A stretch of DNA of 64,000 bases from Antrihabitans auranticaus (lineage in GTDB: Bacteria > Actinomycetota > Actinomycetes > Mycobacteriales > Mycobacteriaceae): positions 248,001 to 312,000 of the forward strand of contig NZ_JAEMNW010000003.1 of NCBI RefSeq assembly GCF_016481275.1. Reading direction: 5' to 3'. A model generated the notes under the pieces. It was not told the DNA's origin, did not search any database, and saw nothing but the letters and a program-made list of their open reading frames with translations. Below, piece by piece: positions 1-9,342 of the stretch. Within the stretch, counting starts at the first letter, position 1; each line of letters starts with the position of its first letter. A program made the position numbers and the translations under genes.

Positions 1-358
1 TGCCGAGGATGTTGACCTCGCACATTCGTCGTACATCGTTCGGATCGATATCGACCAACAGCGACGAAATCTCGATGCCCGCGTTGTTGACCACGATGTC
101 CAGACCGCCGAGCTCCTGCACCGTTGCCGCGACGGCCGACTCCCAGTCGCCTTCGTTCGTCACGTCGAGCTTCACGAAACCTGTTGTTGCTCCCGCGCTT
201 CCAATCCTGTCCGCGGTCGCTTTGCCTTCGGCCTCGAGCAGATCGCCGATCATCACGGCCGCCCCGGCATTCGCGAGAGCTTCCGCCATGCCCGCACCGA
301 GCCCGCGCGCTCCGCCGGTAATCAATGCCTTCCGCCCGCTGAGATCAAAGACGCTCAT
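1..358 (-). CDS. Short-chain dehydrogenase/reductase, C-terminus cut off by the window edge
   Basis: NAD(P)-dependent oxidoreductase of the SDR family; substrate unknown. The reverse strand from the ATG at 358 reads MSVFDLSGRKALITGG, giving the N-terminal beta strand and the glycine-rich cofactor loop TGGARGLGAG (about residues 14-23). The NNAG motif of the central sheet follows near residue 90. The catalytic Ser/Tyr/Lys lie beyond base 1, so only about 119 residues are visible. A GGAGG-AGGT stretch just upstream of the ATG supports the start. It is divergent from a TetR regulator whose operator-like repeats lie in the shared intergenic region, so this gene is a likely target of that regulator. 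Confidence 0.85.
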   Translation of the reverse strand, partial: MSVFDLSGRKALITGGARGLGAGMAEALANAGAAVMIGDLLEAEGKATADRIGSAGATTGFVKLDVTNEGDWESAVAATVQELGGLDIVVNNAGIEISSLLVDIDPNDVRRMCEVNILG

Positions 359-450
359 CCGACCTGCCTCCAGTTCGTGGGTCCGATCGCGGATTCGCTG
401 CCGGGTCGACAGCGGCGTCGGAGGTGATGTAGCTCACAGCGTATTCAACT

Positions 451-511
451 TTGGACGACTGTCAAGATTTTTCTGGACGATCGTCAAGAATTTGTTGGAC
501 AGATGTCAAAC
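451..511. promoter_or_regulatory. Three operator-like direct repeats, 22-bp period, between SDR and TetR genes
   Basis: Three copies of an imperfect dyad start at 451 (TTGGACGACTGTCAAGA), 473 (CTGGACGATCGTCAAGA) and 495 (TTGGACAGATGTCAAAC). The starts are exactly 22 bp apart, about two helical turns. Each copy is TGGAC-N4/5-GTCAA. The third overlaps a plausible -35 (TGGACA, 496-501) with a -10 TACACT (521-526) reading towards the TetR gene. This is the layout of an autorepressor operator array; the binding protein is inferred from position. Confidence 0.6.
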
Positions 512-562
512 CTTTGGCTGTACACTTACTCGCACGTCACCCATACCGCAGGAGAAATTGCA

Positions 563-1195
563 GTGTCAGCCGTCGCCGACAAGAGTGTCGACAGAATTTC
601 GCGCCGCCAGATCGACAAGTTCACCGAGCGGCGAGATCAGCTTGCCGAGGCTGCGCTGCACACCCTGTCCGAACTCGGCTACGCCAGGACCAGTCTCCGC
701 GAGATCGCGCAGAACTCGGAGTTCTCGCACGGCGTTCTGCACTATTACTTTCGCGACAAGGTAGACCTGATCACGCATTGCGTGAAGTTCTACAAGGCAC
801 GTTGCGTGACGCGGTACGACGACGTCGTGGCTACGGCTCAGACCCCCGAGGAACTCGAGGCCGGCTTCGGCGCAGCTATGACCGCAACCTTGCGCGAAGA
901 GGGCACGATGCACCGACTGTGGTACGACCTCCGGGTGCAGTCGATGTTCGAAGAGTCGTTCCGCGCCGACGTCGCCGAGATCGACAAAAGCCTCGAGAAC
1001 ATGATCTGGCGCATCGTCACGAGGTACGCGGAGCTACAGGGATCGGAGCCGACGGTTTCGTCGAGCGTCATGTATGCGCTGTTCGACGGGCTGTTCCAGC
1101 AGAGTCTGCTCGCCTACCTGTCGGGTGACGAGGACGCGGCGAACACGCTCGCGCTGAAGGTCAAGACCGTTCTGCTGCGCGTAATACCAGCCTGA
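563..1195 (+). CDS. TetR-family transcriptional regulator
   Basis: DNA-binding regulator of about 210 residues. The N-terminal TetR helix-turn-helix is clear: AALHTLSELGYARTSLREIA followed by a recognition region ending VLHYYFRDK. The C-terminal ligand-binding domain is not recognisable to a specific effector class. The GTG at 563 is chosen because GGAGAA (551-556) lies 6 bases upstream; the frame is open further upstream to 503, but that would place the start inside the third operator repeat. It is divergent from the SDR gene and probably represses both itself and that gene through the three repeats at 451-511. Confidence 0.85.
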   Translation: MSAVADKSVDRISRRQIDKFTERRDQLAEAALHTLSELGYARTSLREIAQNSEFSHGVLHYYFRDKVDLITHCVKFYKARCVTRYDDVVATAQTPEELEAGFGAAMTATLREEGTMHRLWYDLRVQSMFEESFRADVAEIDKSLENMIWRIVTRYAELQGSEPTVSSSVMYALFDGLFQQSLLAYLSGDEDAANTLALKVKTVLLRVIPA

Positions 1196-1312
1196 CGCCT
1201 ACGCCGAGCACGATTGCGAGACAACGGATATCGGTTCGACCACAAACGTTGCGAAACCGGCACTTCCGACGATTATGGAAGTACGGCTCGCGAACGGAGG
1301 TGGTGAGAAGCC

Positions 1313-1372
1313 GTGGAAACCGTGATCGTCTTCATCCTGGCAGCGCTGGTCTACTGGTTCGGATTGCTCTGA
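1313..1372 (+). CDS. Possible 19-residue hydrophobic small protein
   Basis: A GTG-initiated frame encodes VETVIVFILAALVYWFGLL, which would form one transmembrane helix. A GGAGG lies at 1296-1300, 12 bases from the GTG, which is rather far. Its 3' end overlaps, antisense, the last codons of the NUDIX gene. No family is recognised. The purely hydrophobic composition ending at a stop makes it more interesting than a random frame, but expression is unproven. Confidence 0.25.
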   Translation: METVIVFILAALVYWFGLL

Positions 1373-1842
1373 GTTCGTCCGCCGACAAACGCTTGCAGGC
1401 GGTCCACGATCGGTACCTGACCCTTGACCAACTTGAGTTTGGCCGTCGCGCAATCGAACCACGCAGCCCGATCCACTTCGGGAAACAGTTGCGTGCGCCC
1501 AGATCGCGGCGGCCATTCCATTTCGAACTCGTTGCTGACGATCGACTCCGCGTCGAAATCGGCTTCCAGCGCATAGGCGGTGACCGACTTCGCGCTGGAT
1601 TGCTTGAACACGCCCAAATCGGTTAGATCGCCGGCCGGCAGCGGGCGACCCATCTCTTCGTGAAACTCCCGCCGCGCAGCGCTTTCCGGATCTTCGGTCT
1701 CGCCGTATTCGCCCTTCGGGATCGACCACGCACGCTCGTCTTTACGGGCCCAGAACGGTCCACCCATGTGCGCTATCAGCACCTGCAGGGCGCCGTTTTC
1801 GTCGAACCGGTACAGCAGCACCCCTGCACTGAACTTCACCAC
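1351..1842 (-). CDS. NUDIX hydrolase
   Basis: Hydrolyses a nucleoside-diphosphate-linked substrate with divalent metal; substrate not predictable. The 163-residue protein has a complete NUDIX box, G-x5-E-x7-REFHEEMG, at about residues 44-66, following a short N-terminal beta region. Single-domain, cytoplasmic, no signal peptide. It lies 4 bases downstream of the FurA-type regulator on the same strand, so the two form an operon and share the Fur-controlled promoter at 2276-2305. A metal- or oxidative-stress-responsive housecleaning role is inferred from that context only. Confidence 0.9.
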   Translation of the reverse strand: MVKFSAGVLLYRFDENGALQVLIAHMGGPFWARKDERAWSIPKGEYGETEDPESAARREFHEEMGRPLPAGDLTDLGVFKQSSAKSVTAYALEADFDAESIVSNEFEMEWPPRSGRTQLFPEVDRAAWFDCATAKLKLVKGQVPIVDRLQAFVGGRTQSNPNQ

Positions 1843-1846
1843 GGGT

Positions 1847-2269
1847 TCAGCTTTGACATGGCGGGCAGAGACCCCAGAACACGACCTCTGCCTCGTCGAC
1901 AGCGAAGCCCTGATCGTCGCACGGTTGCAAGCACGGACTCTGGCCGACCACGCAGTCGACGTCGGCTACCGCGCCACACTTCCGGCAGACCAGGTGGTGA
2001 TGGTTGTCACCGGTCCGTGTTTCGTACAGCGCGGGCGAGCCGGCCGGTTCGATACGACGGAGCAGTCCGGCACCGACGCCCGCCCTGAGGACGTCGTAGA
2101 CGGCCTGCGTGGACACCGAACCCAGTTCCTCGCGGACCGTCGCAGCTACGCGGTCCGCATCCGAATGCGGCTGTGCTGCAACGGCATTCAGCACCGCTAC
2201 CCGAGGCGTCGTGACACGCAAACCAGCAGCACGCAACTGCGCGCGACGGTCTTCGCCATCGGCTTGCAT
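1847..2269 (-). CDS. furA: Fur-family metal/peroxide-responsive repressor (FurA type)
   Basis: Ferric uptake regulator family, 140 residues. The N-terminal winged helix contains LRVTTPRVAVLNAV, the DNA-contact region of the family. The dimerisation domain has the histidine cluster HHH (90-92) and two CxxC pairs (C95/C98 and C135/C138) that bind structural zinc. The ATG at 2269 is supported by a -10-like CATACT ending 6 bases upstream, i.e. leaderless transcription. The upstream sequence resembles the mycobacterial FurA box. Unlike typical actinobacterial furA, no catalase-peroxidase katG follows; a NUDIX hydrolase does. The gene symbol rests on the operator resemblance and could be revised to another Fur paralogue. 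Confidence 0.85.
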   Translation of the reverse strand: MQADGEDRRAQLRAAGLRVTTPRVAVLNAVAAQPHSDADRVAATVREELGSVSTQAVYDVLRAGVGAGLLRRIEPAGSPALYETRTGDNHHHLVCRKCGAVADVDCVVGQSPCLQPCDDQGFAVDEAEVVFWGLCPPCQS

Positions 2270-2275
2270 GGCCTC

Positions 2276-2305
2276 AGTATGCTCGGATTCTGGAACGAGT
2301 CAAGA
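2276..2305 (-). promoter_or_regulatory. Promoter and FurA-like box of the fur-NUDIX operon
   Basis: Reading the minus strand: -35 TTGACT (2303-2298), a 16-bp spacer, -10 CATACT (2281-2276), then six bases to the ATG. The stretch TCTTGACTCGTTCCAGAA (2305-2288) closely resembles the FurA operator I recall from mycobacterial furA promoters. It overlaps the -35 and spacer, as expected for autorepression. Confidence 0.6.
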
Positions 2306-2344
2306 TAATGATCTTCCTCAAGAAGTGACCTTGTGCCCTTGATC

Positions 2345-2533
2345 CTAGGCACTCTCGAACACCTTCGGACGAGTACGGAATAGATCCCGGAGTCGGCTGG
2401 TTGAATATCCCGTCGGCGCCCGAGCAGCCCCGGGCCTCACCCCATTTGTCGCCACGAGCGACCACTCGCCGAGAGGCGCTTGCGGGGCGTCGACCTCTAC
2501 TTCCACGCTGCGCACGTGTCCCCGATGGGACAT
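2345..2533 (-). CDS. Possible small hypothetical protein (about 60 residues)
   Basis: A minus-strand frame fills most of the gap between fur and the permease and encodes a soluble 62-residue sequence starting MSHRGHVRSVEVEVDAPQAP and ending RPKVFESA. Its start overlaps the permease ATG head to head. An internal GTG (VRSVEVEV) would avoid this overlap. Codon third positions are only moderately GC-rich and I recognise no family, so this may be chance. Confidence 0.2.
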   Translation of the reverse strand: MSHRGHVRSVEVEVDAPQAPLGEWSLVATNGVRPGAARAPTGYSTSRLRDLFRTRPKVFESA

Positions 2534-3782
2534 GATTGCGCACGTGCCCGCACAGTCCTCACCTGAACTGCAACGACGCCTCGGGCTCGCCGACTCAGTC
2601 GTCATCGGTCTCGGCTCGATGATCGGCGCGGGCATCTTCGCCGCCCTTGCCCCAGCCGCGGCGGCGGCTGAATCCGGCCTACTCATTGCGCTGGTCCTCG
2701 CAGGCTTTGTGGCCTATTGCAATGCGACGTCGTCGGCGCGACTCGCAGCAGTTCATCCCAAATCCGGCGGCACGTACGTGTACGGCCGCGAGCAGCTCGG
2801 CGAATTCTGGGGCTACCTCGCCGGGTGGTCTTTCGTTGTCGGGAAGACGGCGTCCTGCGCGGCGATGGCTTTGACGGTCGGCGCGTATGCGTGGCCCGCC
2901 CAGCAGCACGCGATCGCCGCGGGTGCCGTAATCCTGCTGACTGCAATCAATTACGTCGGCGTCCAGAAGTCGGCAGTGCTAGCGCGGGTCATCGTCGCGG
3001 CTGTGCTTGCCGTCCTGGCGGCGGTGCTTGCTGCCTGCGCAAATGGCCCCCGCACCAATCTCGACCTCGTAGCCGACACAACTCCCGGCGGGATTCTGCA
3101 GGCAGCGGGGCTGCTCTTCTTCGCCTTCGCCGGCTACGCCCGCATCGCGACGCTCGGCGAGGAAGTACGCGACCCGGCCAGCACGATTCCGCGTGCGATT
3201 GCAATCGCTCTCGGTCTGACTCTCGCGGTGTATGCGGCCGTTGCGGTGGCAGTGCTGAGCACACTGGGCGCGCACACCTTGGCATCCACCACAGACCCGC
3301 TGGCGCAGGCTGTGACTGCCGCGGGCGCCGGTTGGCTCGCACCCGTCGTTCGGATCGGCGCTGTACTTGCCGCGCTCGGATCGCTGCTCGCATTGATCCT
3401 CGGCGTATCCCGCACCACGCTCGCCATGGCACGAGACGGTCACCTGCCCCGCCGCCTGGACGCGGTACATCCGAAGTTCGGCGTACCGCATCGCGCGGAA
3501 ATTGCGGTCGGCGTGGTCGTGGCGCTGCTGGCCGCGACCGTCGACCTCCGGTCGGCAATCGGCTTTTCCTCGTTTGCGGTTCTGGTGTACTACCTGGTCG
3601 CGAACGTTTCGGCGTGGACACTGACGACAGAGCAGAATCGGCCACCGCGCTGGATTCCGGTGCTCGGCGCACTCGGCTGCGTTGTTCTCGCGGTGTGCCT
3701 GCCGTGGGAATCAGTGGTCGGCGGCATGGTCGTCTTGTCGCTCGGGGCAGGACTGTGGCTCGTCCGGTCGGCGCTCAACTGA
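2532..3782 (+). CDS. APC-superfamily amino acid permease
   Basis: Membrane transporter for amino acids or amines, 416 residues, about 12 hydrophobic segments. The first helix carries the APC signature GLGSMIGAGIFAALAP (about residues 26-41), which lines the substrate site, and the family motif around GEEVRDPASTIPRAI sits near the middle. The substrate is not predictable. Start ATG 2532 gives the usual short N-terminal tail before LQRRLGLADSV; no good ribosome site is visible. It converges with the serine hydrolase and overlaps its 3' end by 8 bases. Confidence 0.9.
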   Translation: MIAHVPAQSSPELQRRLGLADSVVIGLGSMIGAGIFAALAPAAAAAESGLLIALVLAGFVAYCNATSSARLAAVHPKSGGTYVYGREQLGEFWGYLAGWSFVVGKTASCAAMALTVGAYAWPAQQHAIAAGAVILLTAINYVGVQKSAVLARVIVAAVLAVLAAVLAACANGPRTNLDLVADTTPGGILQAAGLLFFAFAGYARIATLGEEVRDPASTIPRAIAIALGLTLAVYAAVAVAVLSTLGAHTLASTTDPLAQAVTAAGAGWLAPVVRIGAVLAALGSLLALILGVSRTTLAMARDGHLPRRLDAVHPKFGVPHRAEIAVGVVVALLAATVDLRSAIGFSSFAVLVYYLVANVSAWTLTTEQNRPPRWIPVLGALGCVVLAVCLPWESVVGGMVVLSLGAGLWLVRSALN

Positions 3783-5136
3783 TTCGCGGAGTGCCCGGCG
3801 CCGTGCCGAAGCAGCCGATCAGCACACAACCCGGTGGCAGGTCGCTCAGTGGTGGCACCAGGAACTGACCGTTGCAATCGAGCACCGTACAACCGGGATA
3901 CGCGGACGGGCCGATACCGAGGATTCCGAGCGTGATGTCCAGGTCCGTGTACTGACCGGGATCGAGCGAACGGATCGGCAACTCGACGTACGGACCCGGG
4001 TCCGCAACCTCGACATCGCGGACCGCGGCCAGCAGATCGCGAAAGAAGTTGTGGGTCAGTTCCGAACTGTTCTGAATGACACCCAGCACACCGTAATTGG
4101 AGTAGTTCCCGAGCACGCCGGTCCACGTGATCACCATGTCCAGACTCGGCACCACGAACGCGTTCTGCAATCCGAAGCCCGACATCGCGAAGGTGTCCTC
4201 GGGTGCGCCGCTCGGCACCGGATCGTCACAGCTCGGCGGGTTCAGCCAGAACAGAAATCCGTAACAGGGATTCTTCTCCGACGGCGTCAGCGCCTGTCGC
4301 AGGTAGTTCTCCGACAGCAGACGCGTGCCGTTCCAGCTGCCCTTCATCGAGAGCAACAGCCCGAGCTTCGAGAGATCGTTCGGCGGCATGTACAGGTACG
4401 AGTACCCGTACGTGTTGCCCGAACGGTCACGCGCCCAATAGAAGTCGGTCTTCAGAATACCGAGCGGATCGAACAGTTTTTCCTGCACATACGACTGAAA
4501 AGGTTGCCCCACAGCGCGTTCGACGACGTAGCTCAGGAGGTCGACGGCCCGCTGGTTGTACTCGTACACCGTGCCGGGCCGATACGCGAAAGGTGTTGCG
4601 AGAGCCTGCCGTACGACGTCTGGGTCGAGCTGCGTCAGACCGGTGACGCCCTCGGACACCGTCGCGCTGCGCAACCCCGAGGTCTCTGTCAGCAGTTGCC
4701 GAATCGTCAAGCCACGATGCGCCTCGTCCCCCACTCCGACAGGAAGATAGCGGCCGATTGCATCGTCCAAACCGAGCTTGCCTTCGTCGTACGCGACACC
4801 CGTCGCCATCGAGACGACGCTCTTCGCAACACTGAACAGATTCCACGCCGTGTCCGCGCGTTGCTCGTTATCCGGGGCTGTGGCGACCAGGCAGTTGTGC
4901 CGAAAGATCTGGACCGTCGCACGATTCCGCTGTGCGGCGAAGTCCACTGCCCTGGCAAGTGCGACGGAATCGAGACCGACCTCTTCGGGGAGCGCCGTCT
5001 CCTGCACACGGCCGCTGCTGACCGTGCATTCTTTCTCCGACACGGGTTCTGCAGCCGCGGCGCGCACGCCGACGACACACGCAAAGAAAAGCAACATCAC
5101 CGGGAGAGCCATCCCGGCCCGCCCTGGCCGAATCAC
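3775..5136 (-). CDS. Secreted serine hydrolase of the beta-lactamase / penicillin-binding-protein-like family
   Basis: Class C beta-lactamase-like fold (EstB/AmpC type), about 453 residues; usually esterases or peptidases rather than true beta-lactamases. The nucleophile motif SxxK is SVAK (about S102/K105), and the second motif reads YNQ in PGTVYEYNQ where YxN is usual, so the third residue is substituted. An N-terminal hydrophobic signal (MALPVMLLFFACVV..AAAAE) predicts export, and the C-terminal region is Cys/Pro-rich. The GTG at 5136 is chosen because a -10 TAGGGT (5148-5143) ends 6 bases upstream, a leaderless arrangement; the GTG at 5142 is the alternative. Confidence 0.85.
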   Translation of the reverse strand: MIRPGRAGMALPVMLLFFACVVGVRAAAAEPVSEKECTVSSGRVQETALPEEVGLDSVALARAVDFAAQRNRATVQIFRHNCLVATAPDNEQRADTAWNLFSVAKSVVSMATGVAYDEGKLGLDDAIGRYLPVGVGDEAHRGLTIRQLLTETSGLRSATVSEGVTGLTQLDPDVVRQALATPFAYRPGTVYEYNQRAVDLLSYVVERAVGQPFQSYVQEKLFDPLGILKTDFYWARDRSGNTYGYSYLYMPPNDLSKLGLLLSMKGSWNGTRLLSENYLRQALTPSEKNPCYGFLFWLNPPSCDDPVPSGAPEDTFAMSGFGLQNAFVVPSLDMVITWTGVLGNYSNYGVLGVIQNSSELTHNFFRDLLAAVRDVEVADPGPYVELPIRSLDPGQYTDLDITLGILGIGPSAYPGCTVLDCNGQFLVPPLSDLPPGCVLIGCFGTAPGTPRIS

Positions 5137-5326
5137 CAGCACACCCTAACGCTCGCCTCCGACATTCGCGGGAGGTCGGGTTCGATGCCCACCCCTGCAA
5201 CGAGGTCCGCCCAGCGCGACACCGAGTGTTGCGCCGAGACGGACCTCGCCCCACGAGAAATCTCACCACGAAACGCGGGCCCGCACAGTCGTTCGATCGC
5301 ATGATGACGTGCCGGTGCGCGCCGCG

Positions 5327-6370
<1,044 letters not shown>

Positions 6371-6889
6371 CTACCTTCCAGTCCCCGCGTGCACGACTGC
6401 TTCTTCGTCGCCACCGAGTTCGAACGCTTCGTGTATTGCCCGTACAGCGTGGTCCAACTCTGTGTCCCGGCACAACACAGATATCCGGATCTCGGACGTC
6501 GAGATGAGATCGATGTTCACACCGGCCTCCGCGAGTGCCTCGCAGAACGTTGCGGTCACACCGGGGTGGCTCTTCATACCCGCGCCGACGAGCGAGACCT
6601 TGCCGATGTGGTCGTCGTAGACGATGTTCGTGAAGCCGATCTCACCCTGCAGCTTGGTCAACTTCTCTACAGCGCGCGGGCCGTCGGTCTTGGGCAATGT
6701 GAACGTGATGTCGGTCTTGCCCGTCTCGACCTTGGAGATGTTCTGCAACACCATGTCGATGTTGATATCTGCATCCGCAACGGCGCGAAAGACCCGTGCG
6801 GCATAACCTGGCTCGTCGGACAGGCCGACGACTGTCACCTTGGCTTCGCTTCGATCGTGCGCGACGCCGGTGAGGATGGCTTCTTCCAC
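6371..6889 (-). CDS. lysC: Aspartokinase beta (regulatory) subunit from an internal in-frame start
   Basis: The in-frame GTG at 6889-6887 (codon 250 of the alpha subunit) begins [18 protein letters not shown], aligning with the known beta-subunit start of C. glutamicum LysC as I recall it. It gives exactly 172 residues, the classical beta length. A strong ribosome site GGAGGA (plus strand TCCTCC, 6897-6902) lies about 7 bases upstream inside the alpha frame. The product consists of the two ACT domains and has no kinase domain; it binds lysine/threonine as part of the heterotetramer. Confidence 0.85.
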   Translation of the reverse strand: MEEAILTGVAHDRSEAKVTVVGLSDEPGYAARVFRAVADADINIDMVLQNISKVETGKTDITFTLPKTDGPRAVEKLTKLQGEIGFTNIVYDDHIGKVSLVGAGMKSHPGVTATFCEALAEAGVNIDLISTSEIRISVLCRDTELDHAVRAIHEAFELGGDEEAVVHAGTGR

Positions 6890-7636
6890 GGGGATGTCCT
6901 CCATCGATCCGAATACGTAAGTGCCTTCTCGTTCGGTGTACGACGAACGCACGTGCACCTTTGTGTGATAGCGCCGGGCGTACTCGACGCACCGCAGGCC
7001 GAGCACCTTCGCGCCGCACGCGGCCATCTCGAGCATCTCTTCGAACGAGACCTTGTCGAGCTTTTGCGCATTGGGCACGATGCGCGGGTCCGCGGTGTAG
7101 ACGCCGTCGACGTCGCTGTAGATCTCGCAGACATCGGCATTCAACGCTGCGGCGAGCGCAACGGCTGTCGTGTCCGAGCCGCCGCGACCAAGAGTTGTGA
7201 CGTCCTTGCTGTCCTGGCTTACACCCTGGAAGCCCGCGACAAGCACGATCAAACCCTGATCGAGCGCCGTCCGGACCCGGCCGGGCGTCACGTCGATGAT
7301 CTTCGCGTTGCCGTGCGCACTCGTCGTGATCACACCTGCCTGCGAACCGGTGAACGACCGCGCCTCGGCGCCCAGCGAATGGATCGCCATTGCGACCAGC
7401 GCGTTGGAGATCCGCTCGCCGGAAGTGAGCAGCATGTCGAGTTCACGAGCCGGTGGAGCCGGACATACCTGCGTCGCGAGGTCCATCAACTCGTCGGTCG
7501 TATCGCCCATCGCGGAGACGACGACGACGACGTCGTTACCTGCCTTCTTCGTCTCGACGATCCGCTCAGCGACGCGTCGGATGCGCTCGGCCGATTCGAC
7601 CGACGATCCCCCGTACTTCTGGACCACGAGAGCCAC
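6371..7636 (-). CDS. lysC: Aspartokinase, alpha subunit
   Basis: Phosphorylates aspartate at the first step of the lysine, threonine and methionine pathway. The 421-residue protein begins [12 protein letters not shown], the kinase signature, and contains [16 protein letters not shown] (151-166). Two C-terminal ACT domains (about residues 265-410) mediate feedback inhibition. GTG start at 7636 with GGAGG upstream. An internal GTG at codon 250 produces the beta subunit (separate entry), as in Corynebacterium and mycobacteria, which form an alpha2-beta2 enzyme. First gene of the ask-asd operon. Confidence 0.97.
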   Translation of the reverse strand: MALVVQKYGGSSVESAERIRRVAERIVETKKAGNDVVVVVSAMGDTTDELMDLATQVCPAPPARELDMLLTSGERISNALVAMAIHSLGAEARSFTGSQAGVITTSAHGNAKIIDVTPGRVRTALDQGLIVLVAGFQGVSQDSKDVTTLGRGGSDTTAVALAAALNADVCEIYSDVDGVYTADPRIVPNAQKLDKVSFEEMLEMAACGAKVLGLRCVEYARRYHTKVHVRSSYTEREGTYVFGSMEDIPVEEAILTGVAHDRSEAKVTVVGLSDEPGYAARVFRAVADADINIDMVLQNISKVETGKTDITFTLPKTDGPRAVEKLTKLQGEIGFTNIVYDDHIGKVSLVGAGMKSHPGVTATFCEALAEAGVNIDLISTSEIRISVLCRDTELDHAVRAIHEAFELGGDEEAVVHAGTGR

Positions 7637-7714
7637 GCGGACCTACCTCCGATGTATGCGGTGTGCAGTCATTCCAGCTTGCAAGCCTACCGACGACTGC
7701 CCGCGAACAGGGAC

Positions 7715-9256
7715 TCAGCCCACCGCGACGCCCACCACACCGTCCTCGGCGGCATCGTTTTGCACGAAGTCACGTGACCTGATGAGGAAGAACGTGCCGA
7801 CCGCGACGCACAGTGCGACAACGCCTCCCACCAGGAGGACCGAGTCGAGTGCGTCGGCATATCCCACCGCAACGGTTTGTTCTGCGTAAACGCGTTGTTC
7901 GGGTGGCAGAACCGCCAGCGCGTCAGCGGTTCGGCCGAGGCTCGCCTTCGATGCGACATCGGCGGCCTGCGCCGCAAGCGGACCGGTCGCCAGTGCGTCA
8001 GCAACACTGTCGCGAATGCGCGCCGCGAGGAGGCTGCCGAGCGCTGCTATACCGGTCGCGATGCCGATCTGCCGGAACGTCGAGTTGATCCCGGACGCCA
8101 TGCCGGCGCGCTCCGGTGCAACGACGCCGACGGCGGTCGATGCCAGCGGGACGTTGATCAGCCCCGCGCCGACTCCCGCGACGATGAAACCTGGCAGGAA
8201 ATGCGTCCAGCTTCCGGTCGGATCACTGCCCCGCATGAGGAGCAGTCCAACCCCGACGAAGACGAACCCCGGGGCAATGAGCAATCGTACCGGGACGACG
8301 TCGCTGAGCCTGCCGGCGATCGCTGCCACGACGAAGATCGTCAAGGTGAAAGGCAGGAATCGCAGACCCGCCTCGAGTGCCGAGAACTGCATGACGCCCT
8401 GCAGATAGATCACCAGGAACGTCAGCAGCGAGAAGATCGATGCCGAGATTCCCCACGCGGCGAGAAGCCCGCCGTTGAAGGTCGGTACGCGAAGCAAGTC
8501 GAGATCGAGCATCGGCGCCGCCGAGCGCTGCTCGATCACGACGAAAGCAACAAGCAGGGCCACGGCGACGATCAGGGAGCCCGCGACGGTCGCCGAACTC
8601 CACCCGTCGGTGTGACTGCGGATCAAACCGAACACGAGTGCCGCGAGCCCGGCGCTGAAAGTGACGCAACCTGCAAAGTCGATCGGACGGCGAGCTGGAT
8701 CGCGCGACTCCTCGACCCGCCACAGCGTCACCGCCAACGCCGCAAGGCCGATCGGCAGGTTGACGAAGAAGATCCAACGCCACGAGAGCCCCGACGTCAG
8801 AACACCGCCGAGGACCGGTCCGACGGCAACGGCGACGCCGGTCACGGCGCCGAAGACACCGAAAGCGACGCCGCGCTCACGTGGGGCAAAGGCCTGGGCG
8901 AGCAGTGCCAAGGAGGTCGCGAACATTATCGCGCCACCGACTCCTTGCAACGCGCGTGAAAGTGACAGCACCACAACGTCGTTGGAGATGCCGCAGAGCA
9001 ACGACGCCGACGTGAAGACGACGAGACCGACAGCGAAGACCTTCCGCCGACCAGAGCGGTCTGCGATGGTTCCGGCCGTCAGAAGCAAAGCCGCGAGCGT
9101 CAGCGCATACGCGTCGATGACCCCCTGCAGGCCTTCGAGGGTCGCACCGAACTCCGCCTGAATGTCCGGAAGCGCGACGTTCACGATCGTGATGTCGAGC
9201 AGCAGCATGAACACACCGGTGCAGACCGCACCCAACGTCCACCATTTGGTCGTCAT
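7715..9256 (-). CDS. MFS drug exporter, DHA2 (EmrB/QacA) family, 14 TM
   Basis: Proton-coupled efflux protein of 513 residues with about 14 membrane segments. Helix 1 carries LDITIVNVALPDI (motif D1 of DHA2 exporters), the loop after helix 2 has ADRSGRRKVFAVG (motif A), and VGPVLGGVLTSGLSWRWIFF is motif C typical of antiporters. Substrates are probably hydrophobic drugs or toxic metabolites. A good ribosome site (GGAAAGGAAG) precedes the ATG. Divergent from a TetR regulator with two palindromic operators between them, the usual arrangement of a substrate-inducible exporter. Confidence 0.93.
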   Translation of the reverse strand: MTTKWWTLGAVCTGVFMLLLDITIVNVALPDIQAEFGATLEGLQGVIDAYALTLAALLLTAGTIADRSGRRKVFAVGLVVFTSASLLCGISNDVVVLSLSRALQGVGGAIMFATSLALLAQAFAPRERGVAFGVFGAVTGVAVAVGPVLGGVLTSGLSWRWIFFVNLPIGLAALAVTLWRVEESRDPARRPIDFAGCVTFSAGLAALVFGLIRSHTDGWSSATVAGSLIVAVALLVAFVVIEQRSAAPMLDLDLLRVPTFNGGLLAAWGISASIFSLLTFLVIYLQGVMQFSALEAGLRFLPFTLTIFVVAAIAGRLSDVVPVRLLIAPGFVFVGVGLLLMRGSDPTGSWTHFLPGFIVAGVGAGLINVPLASTAVGVVAPERAGMASGINSTFRQIGIATGIAALGSLLAARIRDSVADALATGPLAAQAADVASKASLGRTADALAVLPPEQRVYAEQTVAVGYADALDSVLLVGGVVALCVAVGTFFLIRSRDFVQNDAAEDGVVGVAVG

Positions 9257-9270
9257 AGCGCTTCCTTTCC

Positions 9271-9311
9271 TGAGTCAGCACTCAGAATATACTTATCTGA
9301 GTGCAGACTCA
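9271..9311. promoter_or_regulatory. Paired palindromic TetR operators between exporter and regulator
   Basis: Two near-identical 15-bp arms form a large inverted repeat: TGAGTCAGCACTCAG (9271-9285) and CTGAGTGCAGACTCA (9297-9311), with an 11-bp AT-rich spacer containing a -10-like TATACT (9288-9293). Each arm is itself a dyad, TGAGT-N4-ACTCA. Two repressor dimers could therefore bind 26 bp apart and cover both promoters. Confidence 0.75.
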
Positions 9312-9342
9312 AGAAATCTGGTGCAGTATGTTTCCAGGCAAG

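Noticed and set aside
3682-5304. A 540-codon plus-strand frame opposite the serine hydrolase
   Set aside because: The hydrolase on the other strand has a signal peptide and catalytic motifs; this frame has none.
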